The notes under the pieces were generated by a model that was not told where the DNA came from, did not search any database, and saw only the letters and a program-made list of their open reading frames with translations. Shown piece by piece: positions 9,039-16,667 of a stretch of DNA of 64,000 bases (its first letter is position 1; each line of letters begins with the position of its first letter). Origin of the DNA: CAJCIS01 sp965276755 (lineage in GTDB: Bacteria; Pseudomonadota; Alphaproteobacteria; Acetobacterales; Acetobacteraceae); contig OZ255625.1 in the NCBI GenBank assembly GCA_965276755.1, positions 2,356,001 to 2,420,000 on the forward strand, given 5' to 3'. The position numbers and the translations under genes were made by a program.

Positions 9039-9605
9039 TCAGGCCTTCGGGTAAGTGCCGGCGGTCACCCCCAGCTCGGTCACGACCGCATCCAGCGCCC
9101 GGTCATGCGGCCCCACGGGCAGGCTGTCCACCGCCAGGCCCGAAAAACCCAAGCCCACGGCCGGCACACCGGCCAATCCCGCCAGCGTCCGGTCATAATA
9201 CCCGCCGCCATAGCCCAGCCGGTGGCACGCGCGGTCAAAGGCCAGGAAGGGTGCAAAAATCAGCCCCGGCACCGCCACTGCCCCCACCGGCCGCAGCGTG
9301 CCGAACCGCTCGGCCACCATCTCCGCCCCAGGCGACCACACTCGAAAGACCAGCGCCTCGCCGCGCGGCGGCGTCTGCGGCAGCACCACCACGCATCCGC
9401 GCCCGTGCAGGGCGTGCCACAGCGGCCTCAGATCGATTTCGCCCTCCATCGGCCAGAACCCGGCCACGACCCTACCCTCCGTCACGCCGCGCCCCAGCAC
9501 ATGCCCCGCCACCGCCGCACCGAGCCCCGGGTCCAGCCCCGCGCGCAGCCCACTCGCGCGCTCGCGCAGCGTCGCCTTGCGCGTAATCAATTCGTCAATC
9601 GACAT
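9039..9605 (-). CDS. 5-formyltetrahydrofolate cyclo-ligase
   Basis: ATP-dependent conversion of 5-formyl-THF to 5,10-methenyl-THF. 188 residues from the ATG at 9605; the frame continues four codons further to a TTG but MSIDELITRKATLRERAS is the natural N-terminus. Motifs: VVAGFWPMEGEIDLRPL near 50 and the C-terminal FDRACHRLGYGGGYYDRTL, the nucleotide/folate-binding signature. The gene is preceded on the same strand by a paired hairpin repeat and a probable 6S RNA, recalling the conserved ssrS-ygfA linkage in proteobacteria. Confidence 0.94.
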   Translation of the reverse strand: MSIDELITRKATLRERASGLRAGLDPGLGAAVAGHVLGRGVTEGRVVAGFWPMEGEIDLRPLWHALHGRGCVVVLPQTPPRGEALVFRVWSPGAEMVAERFGTLRPVGAVAVPGLIFAPFLAFDRACHRLGYGGGYYDRTLAGLAGVPAVGLGFSGLAVDSLPVGPHDRALDAVVTELGVTAGTYPKA

Positions 9606-9620
9606 GTGAGCGGGCAAGAA

Positions 9621-9724
9621 GTTGGGTGGACTGAGCCGGTCCCCCCAAACCCCCCGTCATTTGGGGAGCCTCGACTAAAAAAATGACGGGGGGTTTGGGG
9701 GGGATGGCACATCTCCCCCAATCT
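9621..9724. repeat. G-rich intergenic hairpin repeat, inverted pair of two stem types
   Basis: The left unit has the variant stem (GGGTGGACTGAGCCGGTCC form), the right unit the standard stem (GGGGGGATGGCACATCTCCCC). It lies between the 6S RNA candidate and the cyclo-ligase gene, so a read-through transcript would contain it. Confidence 0.9.
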
Positions 9725-9749
9725 TGCCTGTCTTTCGATCGGTAGGAGT

Positions 9750-9905
9750 GCGGAGCCGCCATGGCCGTTGGCGTCTCGATCCTTCCAGAGCCTGCTAGTG
9801 CAGGTGGGCGCCAGATACCGTGACCAGGATCACGACAGAGCCAGCTCCCTGGAGGATGCTTATCGGCCCCGGGGATGAATTACCTGACGCACCCAGCAGC
9901 TCCGC
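9750..9905 (-). ncRNA. ssrS: Probable 6S RNA
   Basis: About 156 bases with no coding frame, directly upstream of the 5-formyl-THF cyclo-ligase gene on the same strand, the conserved place for 6S RNA. On the minus strand the ends pair (GCGGAGC with GCTCCGC), followed inward by GGCCG/CGGCC and ATCCTCCAG/CTGGAAGGAT, then an apical region with hairpins GTGATCCTGGTCAC and CCTGCACTAGCAGG. This gives a long rod with a central unpaired region and a small 3'-side hairpin, as expected for an RNA that mimics an open promoter and binds sigma-70 RNA polymerase. Identification rests on position and hand-folding. Confidence 0.6.
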
Positions 9906-9946
9906 CCTCACAACATGGCCCACACACCGCGCCATTTCAAACCCTT

Positions 9947-10324
9947 TCACGCCAACAACGCACTCAGCCCCAGCAAAGCCCACCCCACCATCAGCAGCAC
10001 ACCGCCCGCCGGCGCCGTCGGCCCCAGCCGCACCCCGCCCAGATCCCCCAGGTAAACCGAGCCGCAAAACAGCAGCACGCCCATCGCGAAGCACGCCCCC
10101 GCCAAATTCCCCGCAACAACGCCCCGAGGCCCCGCTCGCGTCACCCAAACCCCAACCAAAACCAGCGTCAAGGCATGCCATCCCTGCATCTGCACAGCAC
10201 TCTGCACCCCGGCCAACGCCCGCGGCGTCAAACGCTGCGGCAAGGCATGCGCGCTGACCGCGGCCATCGCCACCGCGGTCCCGCCCGCGACCGCCCCGCA
10301 CACCATCCACATCCGCGCCCACAT
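9947..10324 (-). CDS. DUF423 family membrane protein
   Basis: 125-residue hydrophobic protein with four predicted membrane segments. MVCGAVAGGTAVAMAAVSAHALP at the N-terminus and GWHALTLVLVGV in the middle are typical of DUF423 (YwdK-like) proteins, whose function is unknown. The start at 10324 is supported by GAAGGAG eight bases upstream; the frame is open further upstream but without initiation signals. It is divergent from the proline iminopeptidase gene, with only 46 bp between starts, so the two promoters must overlap. Confidence 0.88.
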   Translation of the reverse strand: MWARMWMVCGAVAGGTAVAMAAVSAHALPQRLTPRALAGVQSAVQMQGWHALTLVLVGVWVTRAGPRGVVAGNLAGACFAMGVLLFCGSVYLGDLGGVRLGPTAPAGGVLLMVGWALLGLSALLA

Positions 10325-10370
10325 CCCAAGCTCCTTCAAATCACCCACCGGCCACGTTATCTTGCCGACC

Positions 10371-11321
10371 ATGCCACGCGGCGACCTCTTCCCCGAAATC
10401 GGCCCGTTCGAGACGGGCTACCTGCCGCTGACCGACGGCCACGTCATGTATTGGGAGCAGGTCGGCAACCCACGCGGCCGCCCCGTGCTCTTCCTGCACG
10501 GCGGCCCGGGCGCGGGTGCGGGCGCCGTCCACCGCCGCTTCTTCGACCCCGCCCATTGGCGCACGGTGATCTTCGACCAGCGCGGCGCCGGCCGCTCCCG
10601 CCCGCTCGGCAGCCTGGAGGCCAATACCACGGCCCACCTGACAGCCGACATAGAGCGTCTGCGCGCCTATCTGGACATCGACCGCTGGCTGCTCTTCGGC
10701 GGCTCGTGGGGCTCCACCCTCGCATTGGCCTACGCTCAGGCCTATCCCCAGCACGTCGTCTCGCTCGTGCTGCGCGGCGTCTTCCTCGGCCGCCGCTCGG
10801 AGGTCGACTGGTTCCTGCACGGCCTGCGCGCCGTCTTCCCCGACGCCCACGCCGCCTTCGCCGGCCACCTCGCCCCCGCCGAACGAGGCGACCTGCTCGC
10901 CAGCTACCTCAAGCGCCTGACCGATCCAGACCCGATCGTCCACATGGCCGCCGCGCGCGCCTGGTCGGTCTATGAAGGCAGTTGCAGCACGCTGCTGCCC
11001 AGTGCGGACACCGTTAGCAGCTTCGCACAGGACCGCACGGCCCTGGGCCTGGCGCGTATCGAGGCCTTCTATTTCGCCCATGACCTCTTCCTGCCCCCCG
11101 AGGGCCTGCTCGGCCGTATGGACCGCATCGGCCACCTGCCGGCAGAAATCGTCCAGGGCCGCTACGACATGGTCTGCCCGCCGGTCACCGCCTTCGAACT
11201 CGCCGCCGCCTGGCCCGCGGCGCGCATGACGCTGGTGCCTGACGCAGGCCACTCCGCGCTGGAGCCGGGCGTGCGCCGCGCGCTGGTCGCTGCGGTGGAG
11301 CGGTTTCGGCACAGCAGGTGA
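10371..11321 (+). CDS. pip: Proline iminopeptidase (alpha/beta hydrolase, peptidase S33)
   Basis: Removes N-terminal proline from peptides. 316 residues, normal for the family. Oxyanion-hole motif HGGPG at 43-47, nucleophile elbow GGSWGS at 110-115 (Ser112), catalytic Asp in VQGRYDMVCPP and His in VPDAGHSALEP near the C-terminus. The ATG at 10371 is preferred over a TTG three codons earlier because MPRGDLFPEIGPFETGYL matches the family start. A paired hairpin repeat follows 30 bp after the stop. Confidence 0.95.
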   Translation: MPRGDLFPEIGPFETGYLPLTDGHVMYWEQVGNPRGRPVLFLHGGPGAGAGAVHRRFFDPAHWRTVIFDQRGAGRSRPLGSLEANTTAHLTADIERLRAYLDIDRWLLFGGSWGSTLALAYAQAYPQHVVSLVLRGVFLGRRSEVDWFLHGLRAVFPDAHAAFAGHLAPAERGDLLASYLKRLTDPDPIVHMAAARAWSVYEGSCSTLLPSADTVSSFAQDRTALGLARIEAFYFAHDLFLPPEGLLGRMDRIGHLPAEIVQGRYDMVCPPVTAFELAAAWPAARMTLVPDAGHSALEPGVRRALVAAVERFRHSR

Positions 11322-11352
11322 TCCGTCACAGGTCAGGGGCACGGGTAGGGAA

Positions 11353-11453
11353 GCTGGGTGGGATGTGCCATCCCCCCTGACCGCCGTCGATTATAGGGCC
11401 TCACCTTAAATAACGACGGGGGTATGGGGGGGATGGCACATCCCACCCAGCCT
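11353..11453. repeat. G-rich intergenic hairpin repeat, inverted pair
   Basis: A somewhat decayed pair (GGGTGGGATGTGCCATCCC and GGGGGGATGGCACATCCCACC). The right unit is followed by AGCCTTTTC, resembling a terminator tail for the pip transcript. Confidence 0.88.
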
Positions 11454-11820
11454 TTTCTCCACTTTCACTTTGAGCCCACGTTGCGACCGATTAGGCGACA
11501 AAGCCGTCCCTCAAGAGCGGAAGTCCAACGTTGTCCGGACGCAGAATGGCCGCTTGGCCCACGGACATTCAGCGACGGGCAGCAACGCCGTAGTCTTTTT
11601 TACTGGTGGTGCAGCGCAGCACAACAGCCGAACTTCCGGCATTATGTTGCGGTGCAATACAGGTTTTATTTTCCCGCTCATGCTCTTGTAAGTTTCGTAT
11701 CAGCCATAACAGACGCAATAAATTTGCGCGCGGATGTCTTTTCCATCTTGGTTGTCCACCGCAGGTTCTGATACGTAGGTCTACAGCCCGGCGGTGACCG
11801 GACGAACAAGGAGGAAGCTG
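11454..11820. other. Non-coding region upstream of the first HiPIP gene
   Basis: About 370 bp with lower GC than its surroundings. Open frames here are short and unlike any family I know. It ends in AACAAGGAGGAAGCTG, a strong ribosome-binding site for the HiPIP gene. It presumably holds that gene's promoter; I see no clear TGT-N12-ACA or FNR-type box. Confidence 0.5.
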
Positions 11821-12099
11821 ATGAGCGACACCAGGCGGGTTTCGCGCCGAACAGCGTTGAAGACAGGCATGACGCTCCTGGCGGGTGGACTGACGAGTAC
11901 TGCAGCGCTCGCCCAGGATCCCGACGCGGGCAAGATGGACAAAAGCGTCGTCGCATATCGCTATCATCATGGCCCACACGATAATCATTGCGGAATATGC
12001 GCAAATTTTCTGCCCCCGGAATCCTGCAAGCTGGTCGCTGGCAAGATCGACCCGAATGGATACTGCACGGCGTTCGCCGCCAAGAAGAAGGCGGCATAG
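11821..12099 (+). CDS. High-potential iron-sulfur protein (HiPIP), Tat-exported
   Basis: Soluble periplasmic carrier with a [4Fe-4S] cluster cycling at high potential. 92 residues. A Tat signal is visible (SRRTALK at 8-14, hydrophobic stretch to 30, AxA-type cleavage before Asp33). The four cluster cysteines are C57, C60, C69 and C82 (C-x2-C-x8-C-x12-C) in a mature protein of about 60 residues. AAGGAGG before the ATG at 11821 sets the start. HiPIPs donate electrons to tetraheme reaction-centre cytochromes in many purple bacteria and act in Fe(II) oxidation (Iro of Acidithiobacillus, PioC of Rhodopseudomonas). Its neighbours, an outer-membrane monoheme cytochrome, a second HiPIP and pufC, fit either use. 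Confidence 0.93.
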   Translation: MSDTRRVSRRTALKTGMTLLAGGLTSTAALAQDPDAGKMDKSVVAYRYHHGPHDNHCGICANFLPPESCKLVAGKIDPNGYCTAFAAKKKAA

Positions 12100-12563
12100 G
12101 TTTGTTCATGATGACCGGAACGCTCGCGCACCTGGCCGCGAACGTTCGGTCGTCGCATAAACAACGCCTCAGCTCGGAGCTTCATGGATAGCCGGGCAAG
12201 GGCTAGCCGAAGCCGCGTATCGAGACAAAACTCGGCCGCTCTGAGAATACCAGGCAAAAGTGGATTGTTCGCAGATTGAGTCCTGCGGCCAACATGGCCT
12301 GTTGCTATTTAGTGACAACTACAAGCCCCTCAAAATTCGTGCGCCAAATGAAAAATAGTTGGTGCAATTCCAGTCCAGAATGCCGCATTGTCATTCGCGC
12401 ATGGCTGTCCTTCGCGAATTGAAGAGCCGCAGTTGGCGGGCCGAAGCTGACAAAGATGACAGACTGGGCCAGGGGGTGAGTGCATCTATTTTGTTCGTAA
12501 CCTGCCTCACAGGGCAGGGATCTTCGTAAAAAGAAACATGGAAAACATGTGGGGTGGGGAAAC
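12100..12563. other. Non-coding region between HiPIP and the Cyc2-like gene
   Basis: 464 bp without a convincing gene. A small hairpin CCTGCC-TCACAG-GGCAGG lies at 12501-12518, about 45 bases before the next start. The rest shows no repeat unit, and I find no recognised regulatory box. Its length suggests the Cyc2-like gene has its own promoter. Confidence 0.45.
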
Positions 12564-13982
12564 ATGGGAATGTCCAAGCTTGGTATTGTCACGCGGTCAG
12601 GCCGGCCCGCGCTTGCAACCCTCTCGGCAGCACTTATCGGAAGTTCGTGGCACGCCGCCCGGGCGGTGCCGTCATTTGCCGCGCAGACAGGCCAGCCCTG
12701 TCAGATGTGCCATATTGGCGCGCTCGGCCCTCAACTCACGCCCTACGGGCGGAACTTTAAGATCAAGGGATACACCCAAAAGGGCGGCACGGGCATCGCG
12801 TCCGAGGTCCATCTGGCAGCCTGGGTACAAACGGAGTTCAGCTCCTATCAGAAAAAACTTCCGCCAAGTGGCGTCACGCCGGATTTCTCCGACAACGACA
12901 ATCTCTTCATCAATGCGGTCAGCCTGTTCTACTCGGGCCGGATCACCGACCATGTCGGCGTCTTCCTGCAGGGAACCTATGACAACGTCGGCAAGGCCTT
13001 CGCGCAGGATAACTCTGAAGTCAGAGTGGTTGGGTCCGACAAAGTGTTGGGCCACAACGTCGATTACGGTTTCAGCTTCAATAACGCGCCCGGTTGGTCA
13101 GACCCCTACAACTCGAACTACCTCTGGGGGTACTCGTTCATCTCCAATGGTGTCGCACCCGGGCCGAATGCCGCGCCCATTCTTGGGGGTAATATCCAGG
13201 ACAATAGCCTGGGCATTGTCGGATATGCCTGGATAGATCAGCATATCTACGTCGATCTCGGCGGCTATCAATCACAGCCGCCCGGCTACCAGAAAATCTT
13301 CGGTGAGAGCTACGGGCCGGGCAGTTCCACGGGCCTGGAGCCTTGGGCAAGCCTGACCTACGCCTGGTTCTGGGGAAACAACAACGCCCATATCGGCGGC
13401 CACTACTTCGACGGCCGCTATAACCCGACCACGGACGTGCGCAGCACTGACGGCCGATTCGGCCACAACAGCTACGAAGATTTCATGATCAGCAACGGCT
13501 ATCAATTCATCGGCGACGACTTCACCCACGTCTTTACCGTTGACGGCTTCTACGATTACGAACACCAGAAGCTGAACGGGTCGAGTAACATCTTCAGTCC
13601 ATATTACTCCAGCAGCAAGGCCGCCAACCGGCTGAGCGAATTCAGGGAGTGGGCGACGTACTACTTCCAGGAAACATACGGTGGCACGATCGCCTATGAC
13701 AAAATCTGGGGCAATCGAAACCAACTACTCTACAACACGGGCGCAGATGATACCAACGGCAGCATCAAGGGATCGCCCAACAGCACGTCCTGGATTTTCG
13801 AGGTCGACTGGGTGCCGTTCGGCAAGGAGGACAGCTTCTGGCGCCCGTTCATCAACTGGAAGCTCGGGTTTCAGTACACGCTCTACACGCAATTCAACGG
13901 ATCGGGCAAAAACTACGATGGATACGGCCGCAACGCTTCGGACAACAACACGGCCCTACTCTTTCTGTGGACGGTCTTCTGA
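12564..13982 (+). CDS. Monoheme outer-membrane cytochrome-porin, Cyc2-like
   Basis: 472 residues. A signal peptide (to about residue 34, AARA|VPS) is followed at once by one c-type heme site, CQMCH at 46-50, in VPSFAAQTGQPCQMCHIGAL and then QLTPYGRNFKIKGYT. This short heme domain leads into about 390 residues rich in Tyr, Asn, Gly and alternating hydrophobic strands, ending in LLFLWTVF with a terminal Phe, as outer-membrane beta-barrels do. That is the layout of fused cytochrome-porins, whose best known member, Cyc2, oxidises extracellular Fe(II). I infer electron transfer across the outer membrane; the donor is unknown. Start chosen at ATG 12564 after GGGGTGGGG; ATG at 12570 is also possible. 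It lies between two HiPIP genes. Confidence 0.82.
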   Translation: MGMSKLGIVTRSGRPALATLSAALIGSSWHAARAVPSFAAQTGQPCQMCHIGALGPQLTPYGRNFKIKGYTQKGGTGIASEVHLAAWVQTEFSSYQKKLPPSGVTPDFSDNDNLFINAVSLFYSGRITDHVGVFLQGTYDNVGKAFAQDNSEVRVVGSDKVLGHNVDYGFSFNNAPGWSDPYNSNYLWGYSFISNGVAPGPNAAPILGGNIQDNSLGIVGYAWIDQHIYVDLGGYQSQPPGYQKIFGESYGPGSSTGLEPWASLTYAWFWGNNNAHIGGHYFDGRYNPTTDVRSTDGRFGHNSYEDFMISNGYQFIGDDFTHVFTVDGFYDYEHQKLNGSSNIFSPYYSSSKAANRLSEFREWATYYFQETYGGTIAYDKIWGNRNQLLYNTGADDTNGSIKGSPNSTSWIFEVDWVPFGKEDSFWRPFINWKLGFQYTLYTQFNGSGKNYDGYGRNASDNNTALLFLWTVF

Positions 13983-13988
13983 CGAGAG

Positions 13989-14036
13989 AAAGGAAGGCCT
14001 TCTTTTCTGAAGAAAAGAAGCAAAAGACTTTTGTCA
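13989..14036. repeat. AT-rich intergenic repeat, single unit
   Basis: Reads AAAGGAAGGCCTTCTTTTC, then AAGAAAAGAAGCAAAAGACTTTTG. The TTCTTTTCTGAAGAAAAGAA part is a hairpin. It follows the stop of the Cyc2-like gene by a few bases and may terminate it. Related copies are at 21106-21215, 55061-55275 and 47996-48021. Confidence 0.8.
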
Positions 14037-14067
14037 ATTTAGGTACGAGCGCGCCGAATCATTTGCG

Positions 14068-14445
14068 TCAGGTCGCCCGCGCGCACCGAAACGAGCTGAT
14101 CACGTTGTCCGAGTTCGGCTTCAGATGCCCATAGTGGCCGGGATAGAGCGTTTCGATCTGTTGTTGAAAATGGTCGTCCCGAAAGAACTGCCAAATCCCG
14201 GAGGTGACCCTGATCGAACGTATCTTGTCGTTGAACTCCCAGCCGATCACCTCCCACCCATTCGTGGTGCTCCAGCGGGCGCCCTTGAAGTCAGGGTCTT
14301 CATAGACCGTGACGCGGCAGCCTTTCGGCATATCCTTGACATTTTCCCGCACCCACTCGCGGGCGGGCGCGGGCTGCGCGCTCAGCAGGCAAAGACCGGC
14401 CAGGGCTGATACAGCCAAAGCGGTGCGCATGGTGAATCGGGTCAT
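14068..14445 (-). CDS. Secreted beta/gamma-crystallin-like protein
   Basis: 125 residues with a signal peptide (hydrophobic core 8-24, cleavage near APA|RE). The remainder resembles one beta/gamma-crystallin unit made of two Greek-key motifs: RVTVYEDPDFKGARWST followed by NDKIRSIRVTSGIWQFF, and a second copy ending LKPNSDNVISSFRC. The family is structural, sometimes calcium-binding, and common in secreted proteins of proteobacteria. GGGAGA lies before the ATG at 14445. It sits between the Cyc2-like gene (convergent) and the second HiPIP gene (same strand, 56 bp upstream), so it may be co-transcribed with that HiPIP. A role in the electron path is not implied by the fold. Confidence 0.75.
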   Translation of the reverse strand: MTRFTMRTALAVSALAGLCLLSAQPAPAREWVRENVKDMPKGCRVTVYEDPDFKGARWSTTNGWEVIGWEFNDKIRSIRVTSGIWQFFRDDHFQQQIETLYPGHYGHLKPNSDNVISSFRCARAT

Positions 14446-14501
14446 CGGCTCGGTCTCCCTCGTTCAAACCTGATGCGTAAATACCGCCAAATGCGTGCGC
14501 G

Positions 14502-14795
14502 TCAGGGCAGCTTGTCCAGATCGATATCTTCGGGCGAATACACCAGGCAGTATCCTCCGCCGCTGATGACCCCCTCCACGATATGGCAGGAGGAGGGTGC
14601 AATGAAGTTTGCACAGATGCTGCAATGCGAACCCGCAGCACTCGGCGACCACTGGTAGTGCACGCGCGGCTTGGGCAGCTTTGGCGGCTCGCCGGTGTCT
14701 TGCGCGCGAGCGCTCGCGGCCGCAACACCACCCGCCATCACCGCAAGTGCGGTCCGCAACGCCGACCGCCGCGAGACCGTTTCGCGCTTAGACAT
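14502..14795 (-). CDS. Second high-potential iron-sulfur protein (HiPIP)
   Basis: 97 residues, Tat signal SRRSALR at 8-14 with cleavage near ARA|QDT. Cluster cysteines C58, C61, C70, C83 have exactly the spacing of the other HiPIP (x2, x8, x12), and CANFIAPSSC matches CANFLPPESC there, so the two are paralogues. The mature N-terminus differs (Pro/Lys-rich) and the C-terminus is acidic (SPEDIDLDKLP) where the first ends in Lys/Ala. That charge difference suggests different docking partners. GGGGAA lies ten bases before the ATG at 14795. It is 290 bp from pufC on the same strand. Confidence 0.92.
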   Translation of the reverse strand: MSKRETVSRRSALRTALAVMAGGVAAASARAQDTGEPPKLPKPRVHYQWSPSAAGSHCSICANFIAPSSCHIVEGVISGGGYCLVYSPEDIDLDKLP

Positions 14796-15024
14796 CCTGT
14801 TCCCCTTTTTCGGCCTTCTTATTTGGGCAAAACAACGGCTCCGTCTTTGGGCGGACACCATGAGAGAATAGGGTCAATGTTCGCAAAAGTCTATGACATT
14901 ATCAGCATCGTGCCATACCGCGCCCTTTCTTTTTGCTGCAGCGCAATATCGATCGCAAATCCCATTCTAAGGGCAGCATCGGAAATAAGTGCGCCGGCAC
15001 CCCGATAAAGCTGCCCGTCTAAAC

Positions 15025-15090
15025 AATGACTTAGGGCTTGTTCGACGCCGCACTCATAGCGAATTTGTCGAAGAAGCCCTAAGTGTCATT
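15025..15090 (-). terminator. Hairpin at the 3' end of pufC
   Basis: Arms of about 22 bases, AATGACTTAGGGCTTGTTC and its near-complement ending GCCCTAAGTGTCATT, enclose a 20-base loop and overlap the pufC stop codon. It is a strong stem but lacks a long T-run, so it may terminate or stabilise the pufC transcript. Confidence 0.6.
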
Positions 15091-16249
15091 TCTTCGGTCC
15101 CGCGGGAGCGGGTGCCGCTTGTGGCGTGTCGGCGGCGGGTGCCGCGTCCGGCGTCTCAGGCGGCGGTATGTAGGGGGCCAGGAGTGCGGCCGTGGTTGCC
15201 GGCGGACCTCCGAGCTCGGTCTTGAAGGTGGACAGCATGCTTTTGCCGTAAAGCGGCTTGTAGATCCCCTGGTGGCAGGTGGCGCAATAAACCTTCGGGC
15301 TGTCACCCACCACACCCTTGCGGCCGGCCGGAAAAATGGGGTTCAGCGGATCGAGATAATTGCCGTTCAGGTCACGCACCATGCGAATGCCATACCAGGC
15401 CGTCACGCGCGCAGGCGTGCTTTGCGACCAATCGCGCAGCGCGCGCGTATTGTGACAATAGTCGCAATTCACGCCCAGCGACTGGGCCATGACGATCATC
15501 AGCGCATAGGTCCATTCGGCCTGCTTCATTGACGACATGTTTTTCAGCGCCGGATCTGTCGTCGCCAGGGCTCGTGTACCCTGCACCCGAATGTTGTGGT
15601 CCTGTTCAAGGAACGGCGTAAAGGGATCGTAAGGCAGGCCCGAATAGCCGATCCGCTCGGTCGGATGCGCCATTCCGGTCTGTGTTTCGGCAAAGCCTTC
15701 GGCGGCCGGACCCGGGTTGTTGAACCAGATATATTGCGGCACGGGATTGCCACGGTGGCACGTATAGCAGGTCACGCCCGTAGCCTTCACGTGGGTCTGC
15801 CAGTTGGCATTGATATTCTGCGTCATCTGCAACATGCGGCGCGCCACGACCTTCGTGTAGTTCGTGTCCAGCGCCATGTTCTCGAGATTATGGCAGTAGG
15901 CGCAGCCCTGCTTGGGCGCGACCCACGTCGTCATGCTGGCCATCAGCCGCGTCAATTGCCCGGCGCTGAGATTTCCCAGAACGCGAACATTTTGGTAAAC
16001 GTCGCGCGCTTTGTCCCCATCGGCGTCCGCGGGCGCAAGGATGGGGGGTATCTGGTTCAGCGCGGACAGCTTGGCCCAGGTACGGGGATTGTAGATCTGC
16101 TGAAGACCTAGGCCGCGATAACCGAGCTGCACGGCAGCGACAGGCGGCCGCCCCATCCTGCTCGCCTGGTAGCCGGCCAAGGCGGCACCTGCGGTCACGG
16201 CCACAATCAGGATGCCGTAGCGGAAGCTCGATCGTATGGGGTGCTTCAT
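15086..16249 (-). CDS. pufC: Photosynthetic reaction-centre cytochrome c subunit (tetraheme)
   Basis: Periplasmic tetraheme cytochrome that re-reduces the special pair of the type II reaction centre. 387 residues. One N-terminal membrane segment (about 11-27) with no lipobox Cys, so probably an uncleaved anchor rather than the lipoprotein form. Four CxxCH sites: CAYCH 116-120, CYTCH 161-165, CDYCH 262-266, CATCH 322-326; Met-rich stretches precede them as in the family (ARRMLQM, ALMIVMAQ). The C-terminal 40 residues are Pro/Ala-rich. ATG at 16249 follows GAGAAG. pufL and pufM, usually directly upstream, are absent here, so this copy is detached from its operon or is an additional one. Its natural donor in many purple bacteria is a HiPIP, and a HiPIP gene is its nearest neighbour. 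Confidence 0.93.
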   Translation of the reverse strand: MKHPIRSSFRYGILIVAVTAGAALAGYQASRMGRPPVAAVQLGYRGLGLQQIYNPRTWAKLSALNQIPPILAPADADGDKARDVYQNVRVLGNLSAGQLTRLMASMTTWVAPKQGCAYCHNLENMALDTNYTKVVARRMLQMTQNINANWQTHVKATGVTCYTCHRGNPVPQYIWFNNPGPAAEGFAETQTGMAHPTERIGYSGLPYDPFTPFLEQDHNIRVQGTRALATTDPALKNMSSMKQAEWTYALMIVMAQSLGVNCDYCHNTRALRDWSQSTPARVTAWYGIRMVRDLNGNYLDPLNPIFPAGRKGVVGDSPKVYCATCHQGIYKPLYGKSMLSTFKTELGGPPATTAALLAPYIPPPETPDAAPAADTPQAAPAPAGPKK

Positions 16250-16342
16250 GTCAGCTTCTCCCAGAGCGGCGCCGGTCTGACAATCGGGCCCCGCGCGTTG
16301 CAGGTTAGGTCCCTGCGTCGGCTTTGTTTTGTTGCCCAAAAC

Positions 16343-16360
16343 TGTCAGACTTTAGTGACA
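16343..16360. promoter_or_regulatory. PpsR/CrtJ-like operator upstream of pufC
   Basis: TGTCAGACTTTAGTGACA fits TGT-N12-ACA and the fuller palindrome TGTCA-N8-TGACA, the target of the light/oxygen photosynthesis repressor PpsR/CrtJ. It lies 94-111 bp before the pufC start. A second partial half-site (GTGTCA) follows. Only one full site was noticed in the locus. Confidence 0.6.
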
Positions 16361-16667
16361 GTCGTGTCAAGCCATTAAACCGGCTATGCGCTAGGTCGCC
16401 GTGATTTAGCGGCCGATCGATCGGGCGTAGTCTGTCAGCCAAGGAAGTTGCGGAAGGCAAGGATAAGGAAGAACTGGGGGAGATGGGCCATCCCCCCCAA
16501 ACCCCCCGTCTTGAGTCGCCTGGCGAACACCCGGGGTCCACCGCAAACTTGCCGCGTCGCGCCAACGGCAGTTCTCGTCACAGAGAATCCCGAACGGGGC
16601 GAAGCAATCCAGGCATCCGTTTGCCGGTGAGTGCCAAAACATCCGCTTGGAATCACTGGGGGTGCGC
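16361..16667. other. Non-coding stretch with one repeat unit
   Basis: Between the pufC control region and the RelE-type gene. It contains a single G-rich hairpin unit at 16473-16513. I see no further gene or signal. Confidence 0.5.
16473..16513. repeat. G-rich hairpin repeat, single unit
   Basis: GGGGGAGATGGGCCATCCCC followed by AAACCCCCCGTC. The loop has GGG where other copies have TGT/TGC. Confidence 0.88.
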
